Shown here: positions 55,011 through 63,419 of the stretch, piece by piece
Position numbering within the stretch: the first letter of the stretch is position 1
How the letters are laid out: every line of letters begins with the position of its first letter
DNA from: Maribacter sp044594925
GTDB taxonomy: Bacteria; Bacteroidota; Bacteroidia; Flavobacteriales; Flavobacteriaceae
Length of the DNA: 64,000 bases
Direction: 5' to 3'
NCBI RefSeq assembly: GCF_044594925.1
Contig: NZ_CP138991.1
Coordinates: forward strand, 1 to 64,000
The notes under the pieces: generated by a model
The model's input: the letters and a program-made list of their open reading frames with translations, nothing else
What the model was told of the DNA's origin: nothing
The model's database searches: none
Translations under genes and position numbers: made by a program

Positions 55011-56495
55011 TTACCCCAAAATCATTCCAGCAATGGTAGCTGAGAGTAAAGAGGCTAATGAACCGCCTAAAACGGCTTTCATTCCAAATTCTGAGAGCGT
55101 TTTTCTTTGACTTGGGGCAAGTGAGCCTATGCCGCCAATCTGTATTCCTATTGAGGCAAAGTTGGCAAAACCGCAAAGCATATAGGTTGCCATTATAATT
55201 GATTTGTTGAATTTAAGATGTGGTGAGCTGGTCATGTCCTTCAATTCCGCTAATTGGATATAACCTACAAATTCGCTAGCGGCTAATTTAATCCCAAGTA
55301 ATTGTCCCATCAGCATGATATCTTCTTTGGCAATGCCTATTAACCACATTAATGGGGCGAATATGGTGCCCAAAATAGCTTCCAAAGAAAACTTTTGATA
55401 CGAGGTGTTCTCTGCGATCCAACCATTAAGATTTGTGAAATCTCCTGCCCATTCTAAAATACCGTTTACCATGGCGATTATTGCCACGAAAACCAAGAGC
55501 ATGGCACCAACATTAACTGCCAATTTTAAACCTTCTGTTGTGCCATTGGCGATTGCATCCAGTAGATTGGAGCCAATTTTTTCTGAAGATACACTTACGT
55601 CCGTATTAACGGCCTCTGTCTGTGGGTACAGCATTTTGGAAATTACAATAGCACCGGGTGCAGCCATAACGGAAGCTGCTAAAAGATGTTTGGCAAATAG
55701 TAATTGTAGTGTTTCATCCTGGCCTCCTAAAAACCCAATATACGCTGCTAAAACTGCACCTGCAACGGTAGCCATACCACCGATCATGACTAAGAGAATC
55801 TCTGATTTGGTCATTTTCTCCAGATAAGCTTTTATCAGCAATGGAGCTTCTGTTTGGCCTAAGAAAATATTACCAGCGACAGAAAGACTTTCCGCTCCTG
55901 AGATACCCAGACTTTTAGATAGTAACCAGGCGAGCCACTTAACGACCTTCTGTATTATTCCTAAATAAAAAAGAAGGGAAGTTAACGCGGAGAAGAAAAT
56001 TATGGTAGGTAATACCTGAAAAGCGAAAATGTAACCAAAGGTACCTGTATCGACTACAAGTCCTTCAAAAAGAAATTTACTGCCAGCACGTGTAAATTCT
56101 AAAATGCTAACGAATATTTTACCGATTTGTTCAAATACCAATTGTACAAAGGGTACCTTAAGTACTCCGATGGCAATTAAAAGCTGGAGGCAGAGCCCAA
56201 TACCTACGGTTCTCCAATTTATAGCCCTGCGATTAGCGCTAAAGATAAATGCAAAGAAGAGTAAGACTATCATACCCAAAACGCCCCGCCATAGACTATT
56301 TATAGAAAAACCTTCACTAGGAATAGCAGTATTTAAAGCATTTGATGCCACATCGTGTACTATGTTGGTTTCCACGGTATTGTCAATCGATTGAACCTCT
56401 GGTTCGGTAGTTTGAGAAAAAAGGCTAAGTGTTACAAGTAAGAATGATGCGATAAGCAACCAAGTACCTTTCTTCATAGATCGGGATTTGTCCAT
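55011..56495 (-). CDS. nupC: NupC-type concentrative nucleoside transporter
   Basis: A CNT-family transporter of 494 residues importing nucleosides by ion symport. Family blocks are FIFSANRRAINWRTVGIGL, SLSVAGNIFLGQTEAPLLIK and CGFANFASIGIQIGGIGSLA near the C-terminus. An extra N-terminal section (about 75 aa) begins with a signal-peptide-like stretch (KKGTWLLIASFLLVTLSLFS) and a hydrophilic linker before the first core helix; E. coli NupC (about 400 aa) lacks it. The start could be at residue 7 (MKKGTW). The start overlaps the preceding stop (TAATG). It may feed cdd and pyrimidine salvage. Confidence 0.93.
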   Translation of the reverse strand: MDKSRSMKKGTWLLIASFLLVTLSLFSQTTEPEVQSIDNTVETNIVHDVASNALNTAIPSEGFSINSLWRGVLGMIVLLFFAFIFSANRRAINWRTVGIGLCLQLLIAIGVLKVPFVQLVFEQIGKIFVSILEFTRAGSKFLFEGLVVDTGTFGYIFAFQVLPTIIFFSALTSLLFYLGIIQKVVKWLAWLLSKSLGISGAESLSVAGNIFLGQTEAPLLIKAYLEKMTKSEILLVMIGGMATVAGAVLAAYIGFLGGQDETLQLLFAKHLLAASVMAAPGAIVISKMLYPQTEAVNTDVSVSSEKIGSNLLDAIANGTTEGLKLAVNVGAMLLVFVAIIAMVNGILEWAGDFTNLNGWIAENTSYQKFSLEAILGTIFAPLMWLIGIAKEDIMLMGQLLGIKLAASEFVGYIQLAELKDMTSSPHLKFNKSIIMATYMLCGFANFASIGIQIGGIGSLAPSQRKTLSEFGMKAVLGGSLASLLSATIAGMILG

Positions 56496-57124
56496 TAATT
56501 TCTTTTGGATATTTCATCCCTTAGCTTCGCAGCTTTTTCGTAGTCTTCGTTAGCCACTGCCTTAGCCAGTTCTTTTTCAAGTTCTTCTATGTTCAGTTCT
56601 GTGTAACCATCCGTAGCGCCAGAATCTATAGAAATAGTTTCACCTTCTTGAAGTATTTCATCTACCATGATACTATCATCACTATCTTTCTTGTCACCAT
56701 CTTTAGGTGAGAACTTCAGAAAAATGCCAGCTTTGTCTAGAATGGTCTTATAGGTAAAAATAGGTGCGTTAAAACGAAGTGCTAAAGCGATCGCATCACT
56801 GGTTCTTGCGTCAATAATTTCTTCTATACCGTCTCGTTCACAAATAATACTGGAATAAAAAACACCATCTACCAGCTTATGGATGATAACTTGTTTTACG
56901 ACAATTTCAAACCTATCGGAAAAATTCTTAAAAAGGTCATGGGTAAGGGGTCTGGGTGGTTTTATTTCTTTCTCCAAGGCTATGGCAATGGATTGTGCTT
57001 CAAAAGCCCCTATGACAATGGGTAATTTTCGGTCTCCCTCAACTTCGTTCAATATAAGGGCGTATGCGCCATTTTGCGTTTGGCTATAGGAAATGCCCTT
57101 AATTTTCAATCGTACTAGACTCAT
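56495..57124 (-). CDS. Bifunctional nuclease (DUF151) with UVR motif
   Basis: A 209-residue protein. The N-terminal DUF151 domain (about 1-135) shows YALILNEVEGDRKLPIVIGA, EAQSIAIALE, RPLTHDLFKN and DARTSDAIALALRFNAPIF. The C-terminus (about 175-209) carries a UvrB/UvrC-type helical hairpin, LEKELAKAVANEDYEKAAKL. DUF151 members from other organisms show RNase/DNase activity, but the role here is unknown. Its stop overlaps the nupC start (TAATG). It is separated from etfA by a terminator. Confidence 0.9.
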   Translation of the reverse strand: MSLVRLKIKGISYSQTQNGAYALILNEVEGDRKLPIVIGAFEAQSIAIALEKEIKPPRPLTHDLFKNFSDRFEIVVKQVIIHKLVDGVFYSSIICERDGIEEIIDARTSDAIALALRFNAPIFTYKTILDKAGIFLKFSPKDGDKKDSDDSIMVDEILQEGETISIDSGATDGYTELNIEELEKELAKAVANEDYEKAAKLRDEISKRN

Positions 57125-57140
57125 CGGATAGTTTAAAATA

Positions 57141-57186
57141 AAAAAGGCTGTTCAGATACTTGGGGACTCCAATTATTTGAACAGCC
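57141..57186 (-). terminator. Terminator of etfBA
   Basis: A 12-bp stem GGCTGTTCAGAT/ATTTGAACAGCC (one G-U) has a 17-nt loop and is followed on the minus strand by TTTTTTATTTT, about 25 nt after the etfA stop. Confidence 0.8.
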
Positions 57187-57211
57187 CTTTCGGGGCACAA
57201 ATTAACAAAAT

Positions 57212-58180
57212 TTAGCTGTTTTGCGCTTTAAAATCCTTTAATTTTTCTATGAGTTGTGGCACTACTTCAAAAGCATCACCTACGATACCGTAATCTGCGG
57301 CCTTAAAAAACGGAGCTTCGGGGTCCGTATTAATAACAACCTTTGTTTTTGATGAGCTTACGCCTGCTAGGTGTTGTATGGCTCCGGAGATTCCAATAGC
57401 GATATAAAGATTACTGGCAACTGGTTTTCCTGTTTGTCCAACGTGCTCTCCATGCGGCCTCCAACCTAAATCGGAAACCGGTTTTGAACATGCTGTGGCG
57501 GCACCAAGGATGTCGGCTAATTCTTCAACCATTCCCCAATTTTCTGGACCTTTTAGACCTCTTCCTGCGGATACGACAATATCGGCATCGGCAATTGTGG
57601 CTTTTCCAACAACCTTGTCTATCTCCGTCGATTTCGTGTTAAATGCATTATCGGATAAGGCTACGGTAAAATCTTCAATAGTGGCTGTGACCTTATTTTC
57701 AATAGCTCCAAAAGCATTGTTGGAAACACCCACTAACTTATTTTCAGAATTTATGGCCGTATGGGCAAAACCCTTATTGCTAAATACAGTCCTTTTTACG
57801 ATAAAGGGGCTTGTACTTTCTGGAGCGTCAACAACATTTGGCACGTAACCGGCATCCAAAGAGGCCGCTAAAAGTGGTGCCATAAATTTGGTGTCCGCAC
57901 TGGAGCTTACGATTGTTATGGTCGCGGACTCGTTTTTAACCGCACTGGCAACAACTTCGGCATAAGCCTTGGCGTTAAAAGTACTAAGCGTATCGCTTGT
58001 AACGTTCAAGACCTTGGTGATGCCATAATCTCCTAAAAGTTCGTTTTCTTTACAGTTAATGGATACTGCAGTGGCGGATGTTCCTAATTGTTTCGCAACT
58101 TCGGCGGCGTAAGACGCTACTTCAAACGCATTTTTCTTCAATTTTCCGTTTTCGGATTCTGTATATACTACGACTGACAT
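57212..58180 (-). CDS. etfA: Electron transfer flavoprotein alpha subunit
   Basis: The FAD-binding subunit of ETF (322 aa), which accepts electrons from acyl-CoA dehydrogenases such as the one at 14.4 kb. The C-terminal FAD domain shows VVSAGRGLKGPENWGMVEEL, CSKPVSDLGWRPHGEHVGQT, GKPVASNLYIAIGISGAIQH and INTDPEAPFFKAADYGIVGD. The length is normal. It lies 26 nt downstream of etfB in a two-gene operon, ended by a terminator. Confidence 0.96.
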   Translation of the reverse strand: MSVVVYTESENGKLKKNAFEVASYAAEVAKQLGTSATAVSINCKENELLGDYGITKVLNVTSDTLSTFNAKAYAEVVASAVKNESATITIVSSSADTKFMAPLLAASLDAGYVPNVVDAPESTSPFIVKRTVFSNKGFAHTAINSENKLVGVSNNAFGAIENKVTATIEDFTVALSDNAFNTKSTEIDKVVGKATIADADIVVSAGRGLKGPENWGMVEELADILGAATACSKPVSDLGWRPHGEHVGQTGKPVASNLYIAIGISGAIQHLAGVSSSKTKVVINTDPEAPFFKAADYGIVGDAFEVVPQLIEKLKDFKAQNS

Positions 58181-58206
58181 TCTTTCTTTCTTTTTAAGTT
58201 TACTTC

Positions 58207-58947
58207 CTATATTACCTTTGCTTCATTGTGAAGAAGGCTTACCAATTCGTCCACATCATTTGCAAGTTTTACAGCTCCCTTTGGTGCAGGTTTGTCAAAC
58301 TTTTTGTCTTCGGTTGTTTTAACGGTCTCAACAGGTTCTACAACAGATAATTTTTTCTGACGTGCCTGCATAATGCCTCTCATGTTGGGGATGCGTAAAT
58401 CACTTTCTTCAACAAGACCTTTTTGTCCCCCAATTACTAAAGGAAGGCTGGTGCTTAAGGTTTCTTTGCCACCATCAATTTCCCTTGTTGCTGTAGCATT
58501 GGTACCGTCTACTTCAAGTTGCACGCAAGTGTTTACGAAATTCATATCCAATAACGAAGCTAATATACCAGGTACCATTCCGCCATTATAGTCAATAGAT
58601 TCTCTTCCACCTATTATCAAATCATATGCTCCATTCTTAACAACATTTGCAAGTTGTTGCGCAACAAAAAAACCATCGGTAGGTTCTGCATTTATGCGTA
58701 TAGCTTCATCAGCTCCAATGGCTAAAGCTTTACGCATTGTAGGTTCTACATTGGCACCTCCAACCGTAGCAACATGTACCGAGGCACCTTGTTTTTCTTT
58801 GAACCACATTGCTCTGGTCAATCCAAATTCGTCGTTTGGGTTGATTACGAATTGAACCCCGTTCGTATCAAATTCAGTATCACCTTCGGTAAAATTTATC
58901 TTTGAAGTAGTGTCAGGAACATTACTTATGCAAACTAGTATTTTCAT
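58207..58947 (-). CDS. etfB: Electron transfer flavoprotein beta subunit
   Basis: The AMP-binding subunit of ETF (246 aa). Blocks are ILVCISNVPDTTSKINF, VINPNDEFGLTRAMWFKE, KALAIGADEAIRI and DLIIGGRESIDYNGGMVPGI, with the ETF recognition loop region AIGADEAIRI/LVIGGQKGLVEESDLRIPNM. It is the first gene of etfBA. About 50 nt upstream is a 26-bp perfect palindrome that overlaps the expected -33 position of its promoter (a TATCTTCG box on the minus strand, 58976-58983), suggesting repression by a dimeric regulator. Confidence 0.95.
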   Translation of the reverse strand: MKILVCISNVPDTTSKINFTEGDTEFDTNGVQFVINPNDEFGLTRAMWFKEKQGASVHVATVGGANVEPTMRKALAIGADEAIRINAEPTDGFFVAQQLANVVKNGAYDLIIGGRESIDYNGGMVPGILASLLDMNFVNTCVQLEVDGTNATATREIDGGKETLSTSLPLVIGGQKGLVEESDLRIPNMRGIMQARQKKLSVVEPVETVKTTEDKKFDKPAPKGAVKLANDVDELVSLLHNEAKVI

Positions 58948-58997
58948 TTATGAAATTCTTTTAAAATGATGGGAACGAAGATAGCTAATAATTTCTG

Positions 58998-59023
58998 AAT
59001 TTACTATGCATGCATAGTAAATT
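58998..59023. promoter_or_regulatory. 26-bp perfect palindrome, candidate operator
   Basis: Half-site AATTTACTATGCA (58998-59010) is followed immediately by its exact reverse complement (59011-59023) with no spacer. It stands between the divergent etfB and pdhB genes, 51 nt from the etfB start and 50 nt before the pdhB -7 box. The length and perfection, lack of a T run and position make it a likely protein-binding site and not a terminator. Confidence 0.6.
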
Positions 59024-59072
59024 TTATAACTTTTTTTGATTCCAGCATTCATTAAATTGATATATAATTTGC

Positions 59073-59080
59073 TATTTTTG
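59073..59080 (+). promoter_or_regulatory. Promoter -7 element of pdhB
   Basis: TATTTTTG fits TAnnTTTG and lies 41 nt before the pdhB ATG (59122). No clear -33 TTTG at the usual spacing was found. Confidence 0.45.
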
Positions 59081-59121
59081 CTTGCTTTCACACGAATAGA
59101 ATTGATTAATTATCCATAAAC

Positions 59122-60099
59122 ATGAAAACACTACAGTTTAGAGAGGCTATCGCCGAAGCCATGTCAGAAGAGATGAGACGAGATGAATCCATTTATTTGA
59201 TGGGTGAGGAGGTTGCTGAATATAACGGTGCCTATAAAGCTTCTAAGGGTATGTTGGATGAATTTGGAGAAAAAAGGGTTATTGATACACCCATCTCTGA
59301 ATTAGGTTTTGCTGGTGTGGCCGTTGGCTCCACAATGACAGGAAATAGGCCTATAGTCGAATTTATGACATTTAACTTTGCTTTGGTCGGTATAGACCAA
59401 ATTATAAATAATGCGGCTAAGATTAGACAAATGTCCGGAGGACAATTTCCTTGTCCTATTGTTTTTAGAGGACCTACAGCTTCAGCGGGCCAATTGGCCG
59501 CTACACATTCACAAGCATTTGAAAGTTGGTATGCCAACTGTCCTGGTCTTAAGGTAGTGGTGCCATCTAATCCGGCAGATGCTAAAGGACTTTTAAAGGC
59601 GGCAATTAGAGATGACGATCCAGTGATTTTTATGGAATCGGAACAGATGTACGGAGATAAGGGAGAGGTCCCTGAAGGAGAGTTCACCATTCCTTTAGGT
59701 GTAGCTGACATACGAAGAGCGGGTAATGATGTGACTATTGTATCTTTTGGTAAGATTATAAAGGAAGCGGATAAAGCTGCCGACGAGTTAGAAAAGGAAG
59801 GTATTAGTTGTGAAATTATAGATTTACGTACGGTAAAACCGATGGATTACGAAGCAATTTTAAAGTCTGTAAAGAAAACCAATCGTTTGGTAGTATTAGA
59901 GGAAGCTTGGCCTTTTGGTAATGTTGCAACGGAAATTACCTATCATATTCAGGCTCATGCCTTTGATTATTTGGATGCTCCCATAGTTAAAATTAATACT
60001 GCGGATACACCCGCTCCTTATTCACCTGTATTGTTGGAAGAGTGGTTGCCAAACCATAAGGATGTGGTTAAAGCAGTAAAAAAGGTATTATATAAATAA
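59122..60099 (+). CDS. pdhB: Pyruvate dehydrogenase E1 component, beta subunit
   Basis: The transketolase-type beta subunit (325 aa) that completes E1 with PdhA. Blocks include FREAIAEAMSEEMRRDESIY, LMGEEVAEYNGAYKASKG, IDTPISELGFAGVAVGS, FRGPTASAGQLAATHSQ and the C-terminal VVLEEAWPFGNVATEI. The alternative, a branched-chain 2-oxoacid E1 beta, is less likely given the match in type to the PdhA/PdhC found at 37 kb. It is divergent from etfBA and followed by a terminator. Separation from pdhA-pdhC is usual in flavobacteria as far as I recall. Confidence 0.93.
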   Translation: MKTLQFREAIAEAMSEEMRRDESIYLMGEEVAEYNGAYKASKGMLDEFGEKRVIDTPISELGFAGVAVGSTMTGNRPIVEFMTFNFALVGIDQIINNAAKIRQMSGGQFPCPIVFRGPTASAGQLAATHSQAFESWYANCPGLKVVVPSNPADAKGLLKAAIRDDDPVIFMESEQMYGDKGEVPEGEFTIPLGVADIRRAGNDVTIVSFGKIIKEADKAADELEKEGISCEIIDLRTVKPMDYEAILKSVKKTNRLVVLEEAWPFGNVATEITYHIQAHAFDYLDAPIVKINTADTPAPYSPVLLEEWLPNHKDVVKAVKKVLYK

Positions 60100-60124
60100 T
60101 AATCATACTTTGTAAAAGTATCTT

Positions 60125-60158
60125 AGCTTCTTCGACCAAGGTCAAAGAAGCTTTTTTG
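60125..60158 (+). terminator. Terminator of pdhB
   Basis: A nearly continuous stem AGCTTCTT-c-GACC/GGTC-a-AAGAAGCT has a 2-nt apex and is followed by TTTTTTG, 25 nt after the pdhB stop. Confidence 0.85.
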
Positions 60159-60202
60159 TTGGTATGCTATTTGCAGTCTAGCTTTTGAGAACATCATCAT
60201 TC

Positions 60203-62704
60203 ATGAAACAAATCATATTTTCTTTTTTTCTTTTTTTTATCACTAATGTAGGTGCTCAGACTAAAGTTAGCGGTATTGTTCTGGATGAAACTGGTGAGCC
60301 CGTAGCTTTCGCTAATGTTTTGTTCAAGAATTCGACCGAAGGCACTATCACCAACGATAACGGGAGATTTTACATGGAGTCGGATAATAATCATGAGGTT
60401 TTGATTGTTTCGTTCATCGGGTTCAAGAATCAGGAAATTACCTTAGAGTCAAAAGTGACCTATGGGATGAAAGTGGTGCTTTTAGAAGCAACGGAGCAAT
60501 TGAACGAGGTCGTTTTAATTTCTGGAAAGCAGTCAAAAAAGAACAATCCGGCCGTAGATATCCTTCGAAAAATATGGGCTAAAAAGCGAGAGAATGGTGT
60601 GCGTAAATTCAAACAATACGCTTTTGATAAGTATGAAAAAGTAGAGTTCGACTTAAATACCATAGATAGCGCCCTGATGAAAAGAAAAATTTTCAAGGGT
60701 CTTGAGTTCGTATTTCAGGATTTGGATACATCACGAATCACAGGAAAAACCTATTTGCCAATATTTCTGAACGAAACATTTTCTAAGGTATATGGTGATA
60801 ATAGTCTTAAAGAAGAGATAGAGGAAATTTTAGGGAATAAGAATTCAGGTTTTGATAACAATCAGGCCATCATCGCATTTGTAAAGGACCTTTATCAGAA
60901 TTATGATATTTATGACAATTACTTAAAGTTTTTTGATAAAAGCTTTACTAGTCCACTATCACGAACAGGTGTGGATACCTATAATTATGCGCTTAGGGAT
61001 AGCGCCTATATCGACAGTAAATGGTGCTATAACATCGTGTACTATCCGCGTCGTAAAAATGAACTTACATTTAAAGGTGATTTTTGGGTTAACGACTCTA
61101 CCTGGGCTATAAAGAACATCAACCTTGAGGTAACAAAAAGTGCTAATATCAACTGGGTAAAGGAAATTTATATCGAGCAAGATTTCGAGGTGATGAACGA
61201 TTCCGTCTTTTTACTTAAACGGGATTATATGTTGAGTGATTTTAGCTTTCAAAAGAAAGAGGAATCCAGGGGTGTTTATGGTAAGCGAACAACGGTTTTC
61301 GATAACTATCAATTTGATAAGGTACAGCCAAAAGAGTTTTACCGAAATAAAGGAAATCCTTTAGATCCTAAGCTCATCGTAAAAGATGATGCTTTTTGGG
61401 AAGAAAATAGACTGGAATCTTTAAATAAGGACGAAGCAGGAATTTATAAGTTATTGGACACTTTAAAAACAGTTCCCAAGTTCAAGTCCTACTATAATGT
61501 TGTAAGTGTTTTGGGCTCTGGATATGTAGAAATCGATAAATGGAACTTGGATATAGGTACCATTTATGATTTTTTTGGTTTCAATGATGCCGAGGGTCCA
61601 AGAGTTCGTTTAGGTGCCAGAACGTATCGTGGTCAGAATGATTTATGGCGCGTTGAGGGTTATGGGGCTTATGGTTTTACGGACAAAAAGGTGAAGCACG
61701 GTATATCCGGGAAATTCTTGTTGGACCAAAAGAGTAGGTTGATCGTTTCAGGAGGGAATAGAAGGGATATTGAACAACTTGGGGTGAGTTTGACCGCTAC
61801 TAACGATGTTTTGGGAAGAAGTGTGGCATCTTCTTCGTTACTAACGGTTGGTGCTAATAATAGATTAACAAATATTAATTTAAGTGCATTGAGTTTTGAG
61901 ATTGAACCTGTTACCAATGTACGGGTTTCGGTAGGAGGCACGTTTAGAACGCTTAGCTCAGCATTGCCAAATGATTTTAGTCTGGATTATATTGATGCAA
62001 CATCTCCCACGGGCATAGCATCGGAGATAAGGCAATTTGATTTTAATACCCTACTCGTATATACTCCAGGTAAACAGACCATTGGGTATGGTGTGGAGAG
62101 AAGGGACGTAAATGATACTTACAGTACGTTGCTACTAAATTTCACAAAAGGGACAAATGGGTTCTTGGATAGCGATTTTAATTATAGTAAACTTCAATTC
62201 TCTTACAGTCAACCCTGGCAACTTGGAGGTTTTGGTAGGTTAATGAGTACAGTTGAGCTGGGTAAAACCTTTGGAGAAGTACCGTTAGGACTGTTAAGTG
62301 TAGTTCCAGGTAATCAAACGTTTTTTTCCAATTACGGAACCTTTCCCAACCTAGATTTTTATGAATTTGTAACAGATACCTATGCCGCAGTGCATCTAGA
62401 GCATAATTTTAATGGTCGTCTTTTCTCTAGAATACCATTTTTACGTAAATTGAATCTGAGGGAAATTATTGGTTTACGTGGAGTGTGGGGAGATTTGTCC
62501 GATGAGAATATTGCCCTAAGTGCACCTGCTACTATTAACACACCGTTAAGGGCCCCTTCTGAAAAGATATACTACGAGTATTCTTTGGGAATAGGAAATA
62601 TCTTTAAAATCTTTAGGATTGATTTTAATTTTAGAGGTAATTACCTCGATAATCCAGAAGCAAGGCCTTTTGGGGTTACCGGAACTTTTGGTTTCAATTT
62701 TTAA
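60203..62704 (+). CDS. DUF5686 / carboxypeptidase-regulatory-like domain outer-membrane protein
   Basis: A large predicted outer-membrane protein (833 aa from the ATG at 60203). The signal peptide KQIIFSFFLFFITNVGAQ is followed by a carboxypeptidase-D regulatory-like beta-sandwich (KVSGIVLDETGEPVAFANVL to about residue 95, as at the N-terminus of TonB-dependent receptors). Next comes a DUF5686-type body (about 110-830) rich in Tyr/Asn/Asp that ends in beta-strand-like repeats and a terminal aromatic, GVTGTFGFNF. No plug domain is visible, so it is not a SusC-type receptor. The function is unknown; a barrel anchored in the outer membrane is the best reading. It is monocistronic. Confidence 0.85.
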   Translation: MKQIIFSFFLFFITNVGAQTKVSGIVLDETGEPVAFANVLFKNSTEGTITNDNGRFYMESDNNHEVLIVSFIGFKNQEITLESKVTYGMKVVLLEATEQLNEVVLISGKQSKKNNPAVDILRKIWAKKRENGVRKFKQYAFDKYEKVEFDLNTIDSALMKRKIFKGLEFVFQDLDTSRITGKTYLPIFLNETFSKVYGDNSLKEEIEEILGNKNSGFDNNQAIIAFVKDLYQNYDIYDNYLKFFDKSFTSPLSRTGVDTYNYALRDSAYIDSKWCYNIVYYPRRKNELTFKGDFWVNDSTWAIKNINLEVTKSANINWVKEIYIEQDFEVMNDSVFLLKRDYMLSDFSFQKKEESRGVYGKRTTVFDNYQFDKVQPKEFYRNKGNPLDPKLIVKDDAFWEENRLESLNKDEAGIYKLLDTLKTVPKFKSYYNVVSVLGSGYVEIDKWNLDIGTIYDFFGFNDAEGPRVRLGARTYRGQNDLWRVEGYGAYGFTDKKVKHGISGKFLLDQKSRLIVSGGNRRDIEQLGVSLTATNDVLGRSVASSSLLTVGANNRLTNINLSALSFEIEPVTNVRVSVGGTFRTLSSALPNDFSLDYIDATSPTGIASEIRQFDFNTLLVYTPGKQTIGYGVERRDVNDTYSTLLLNFTKGTNGFLDSDFNYSKLQFSYSQPWQLGGFGRLMSTVELGKTFGEVPLGLLSVVPGNQTFFSNYGTFPNLDFYEFVTDTYAAVHLEHNFNGRLFSRIPFLRKLNLREIIGLRGVWGDLSDENIALSAPATINTPLRAPSEKIYYEYSLGIGNIFKIFRIDFNFRGNYLDNPEARPFGVTGTFGFNF

Positions 62705-62780
62705 TAAATAGGGTAGGTACTGCAATTAAGTCCGTGATGCGCCGTTGAGATAGTATTCATTGAATAAATAGTTAAGTAAT

Positions 62781-63308
62781 ATGATTAAGAATGAAGAAGT
62801 AACTTTTGATGTTCTAATAGAAATACCAAAAGGGAGTAGGAATAAGTACGAATATGATTTTACCCTTCATAAAATTAGATTTGATCGCATGTTATTCTCA
62901 TCTATGATGTATCCGGGTGATTACGGATTTGTGCCAGAGACCCTGGCGTTAGACCAAGATCCTTTGGATGTTTTGGTTTTAGGGACGGAACCTACTTATC
63001 CTATGGTGGTTATGGAAGTAAGACCTATTGGTGTTTTTCATATGACGGATGAAAAGGGACCAGATGAAAAAATTATATGCGTACCTGTAAGTGACCCGGT
63101 TTGGAACAATAAGTACGATTTAAGCGATATAAATCCGCACCGTAAAAAAGAAATCAAACATTTTTTTAAGGTCTATAAGGATTTAGAGGAAAAGAAAGTA
63201 GATACAGGTGGTTGGGGTAATGCGGCGGAAGCTATAAAGATTTACCACGAATGTGTAAAGCGTTATGATGAAAGCGAACATAAAAAGAAACGTACCTTTA
63301 CGATATAG
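62781..63308 (+). CDS. ppa: Inorganic pyrophosphatase (soluble, family I)
   Basis: A 175-residue cytoplasmic enzyme that hydrolyses pyrophosphate and drives biosynthesis. Blocks are EIPKGSRNKYEYD, MMYPGDYGFVPETLALDQDP, LDVLVLG (the Asp-rich DxDPxD signature) and DEKIICVPVSDPVWNNKYDL, with KKEIKHFFKVYKDLE near the C-terminus. It is followed 110 nt later by the membrane-bound pyrophosphatase gene. Both use PPi, but the membrane enzyme recovers its energy as an ion gradient. Confidence 0.96.
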   Translation: MIKNEEVTFDVLIEIPKGSRNKYEYDFTLHKIRFDRMLFSSMMYPGDYGFVPETLALDQDPLDVLVLGTEPTYPMVVMEVRPIGVFHMTDEKGPDEKIICVPVSDPVWNNKYDLSDINPHRKKEIKHFFKVYKDLEEKKVDTGGWGNAAEAIKIYHECVKRYDESEHKKKRTFTI

Positions 63309-63324
63309 ATAAATTTCTTATCGC

Positions 63325-63360
63325 AAAAAGCCATTTTTAGTAATAAAAGTGGCTTTTTTT
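63325..63360 (+). terminator. Terminator of ppa
   Basis: Stem AAAAAGCCA...TGGCTTTTT with internal A/T pairs between is followed by a T run, about 17 nt after the ppa stop. Confidence 0.7.
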
Positions 63361-63419
63361 ATTCTATTTGATTTTAGTACTTTAGCACCCGTTTAAAAAA
63401 CTATAAAACAACTAAGCAA

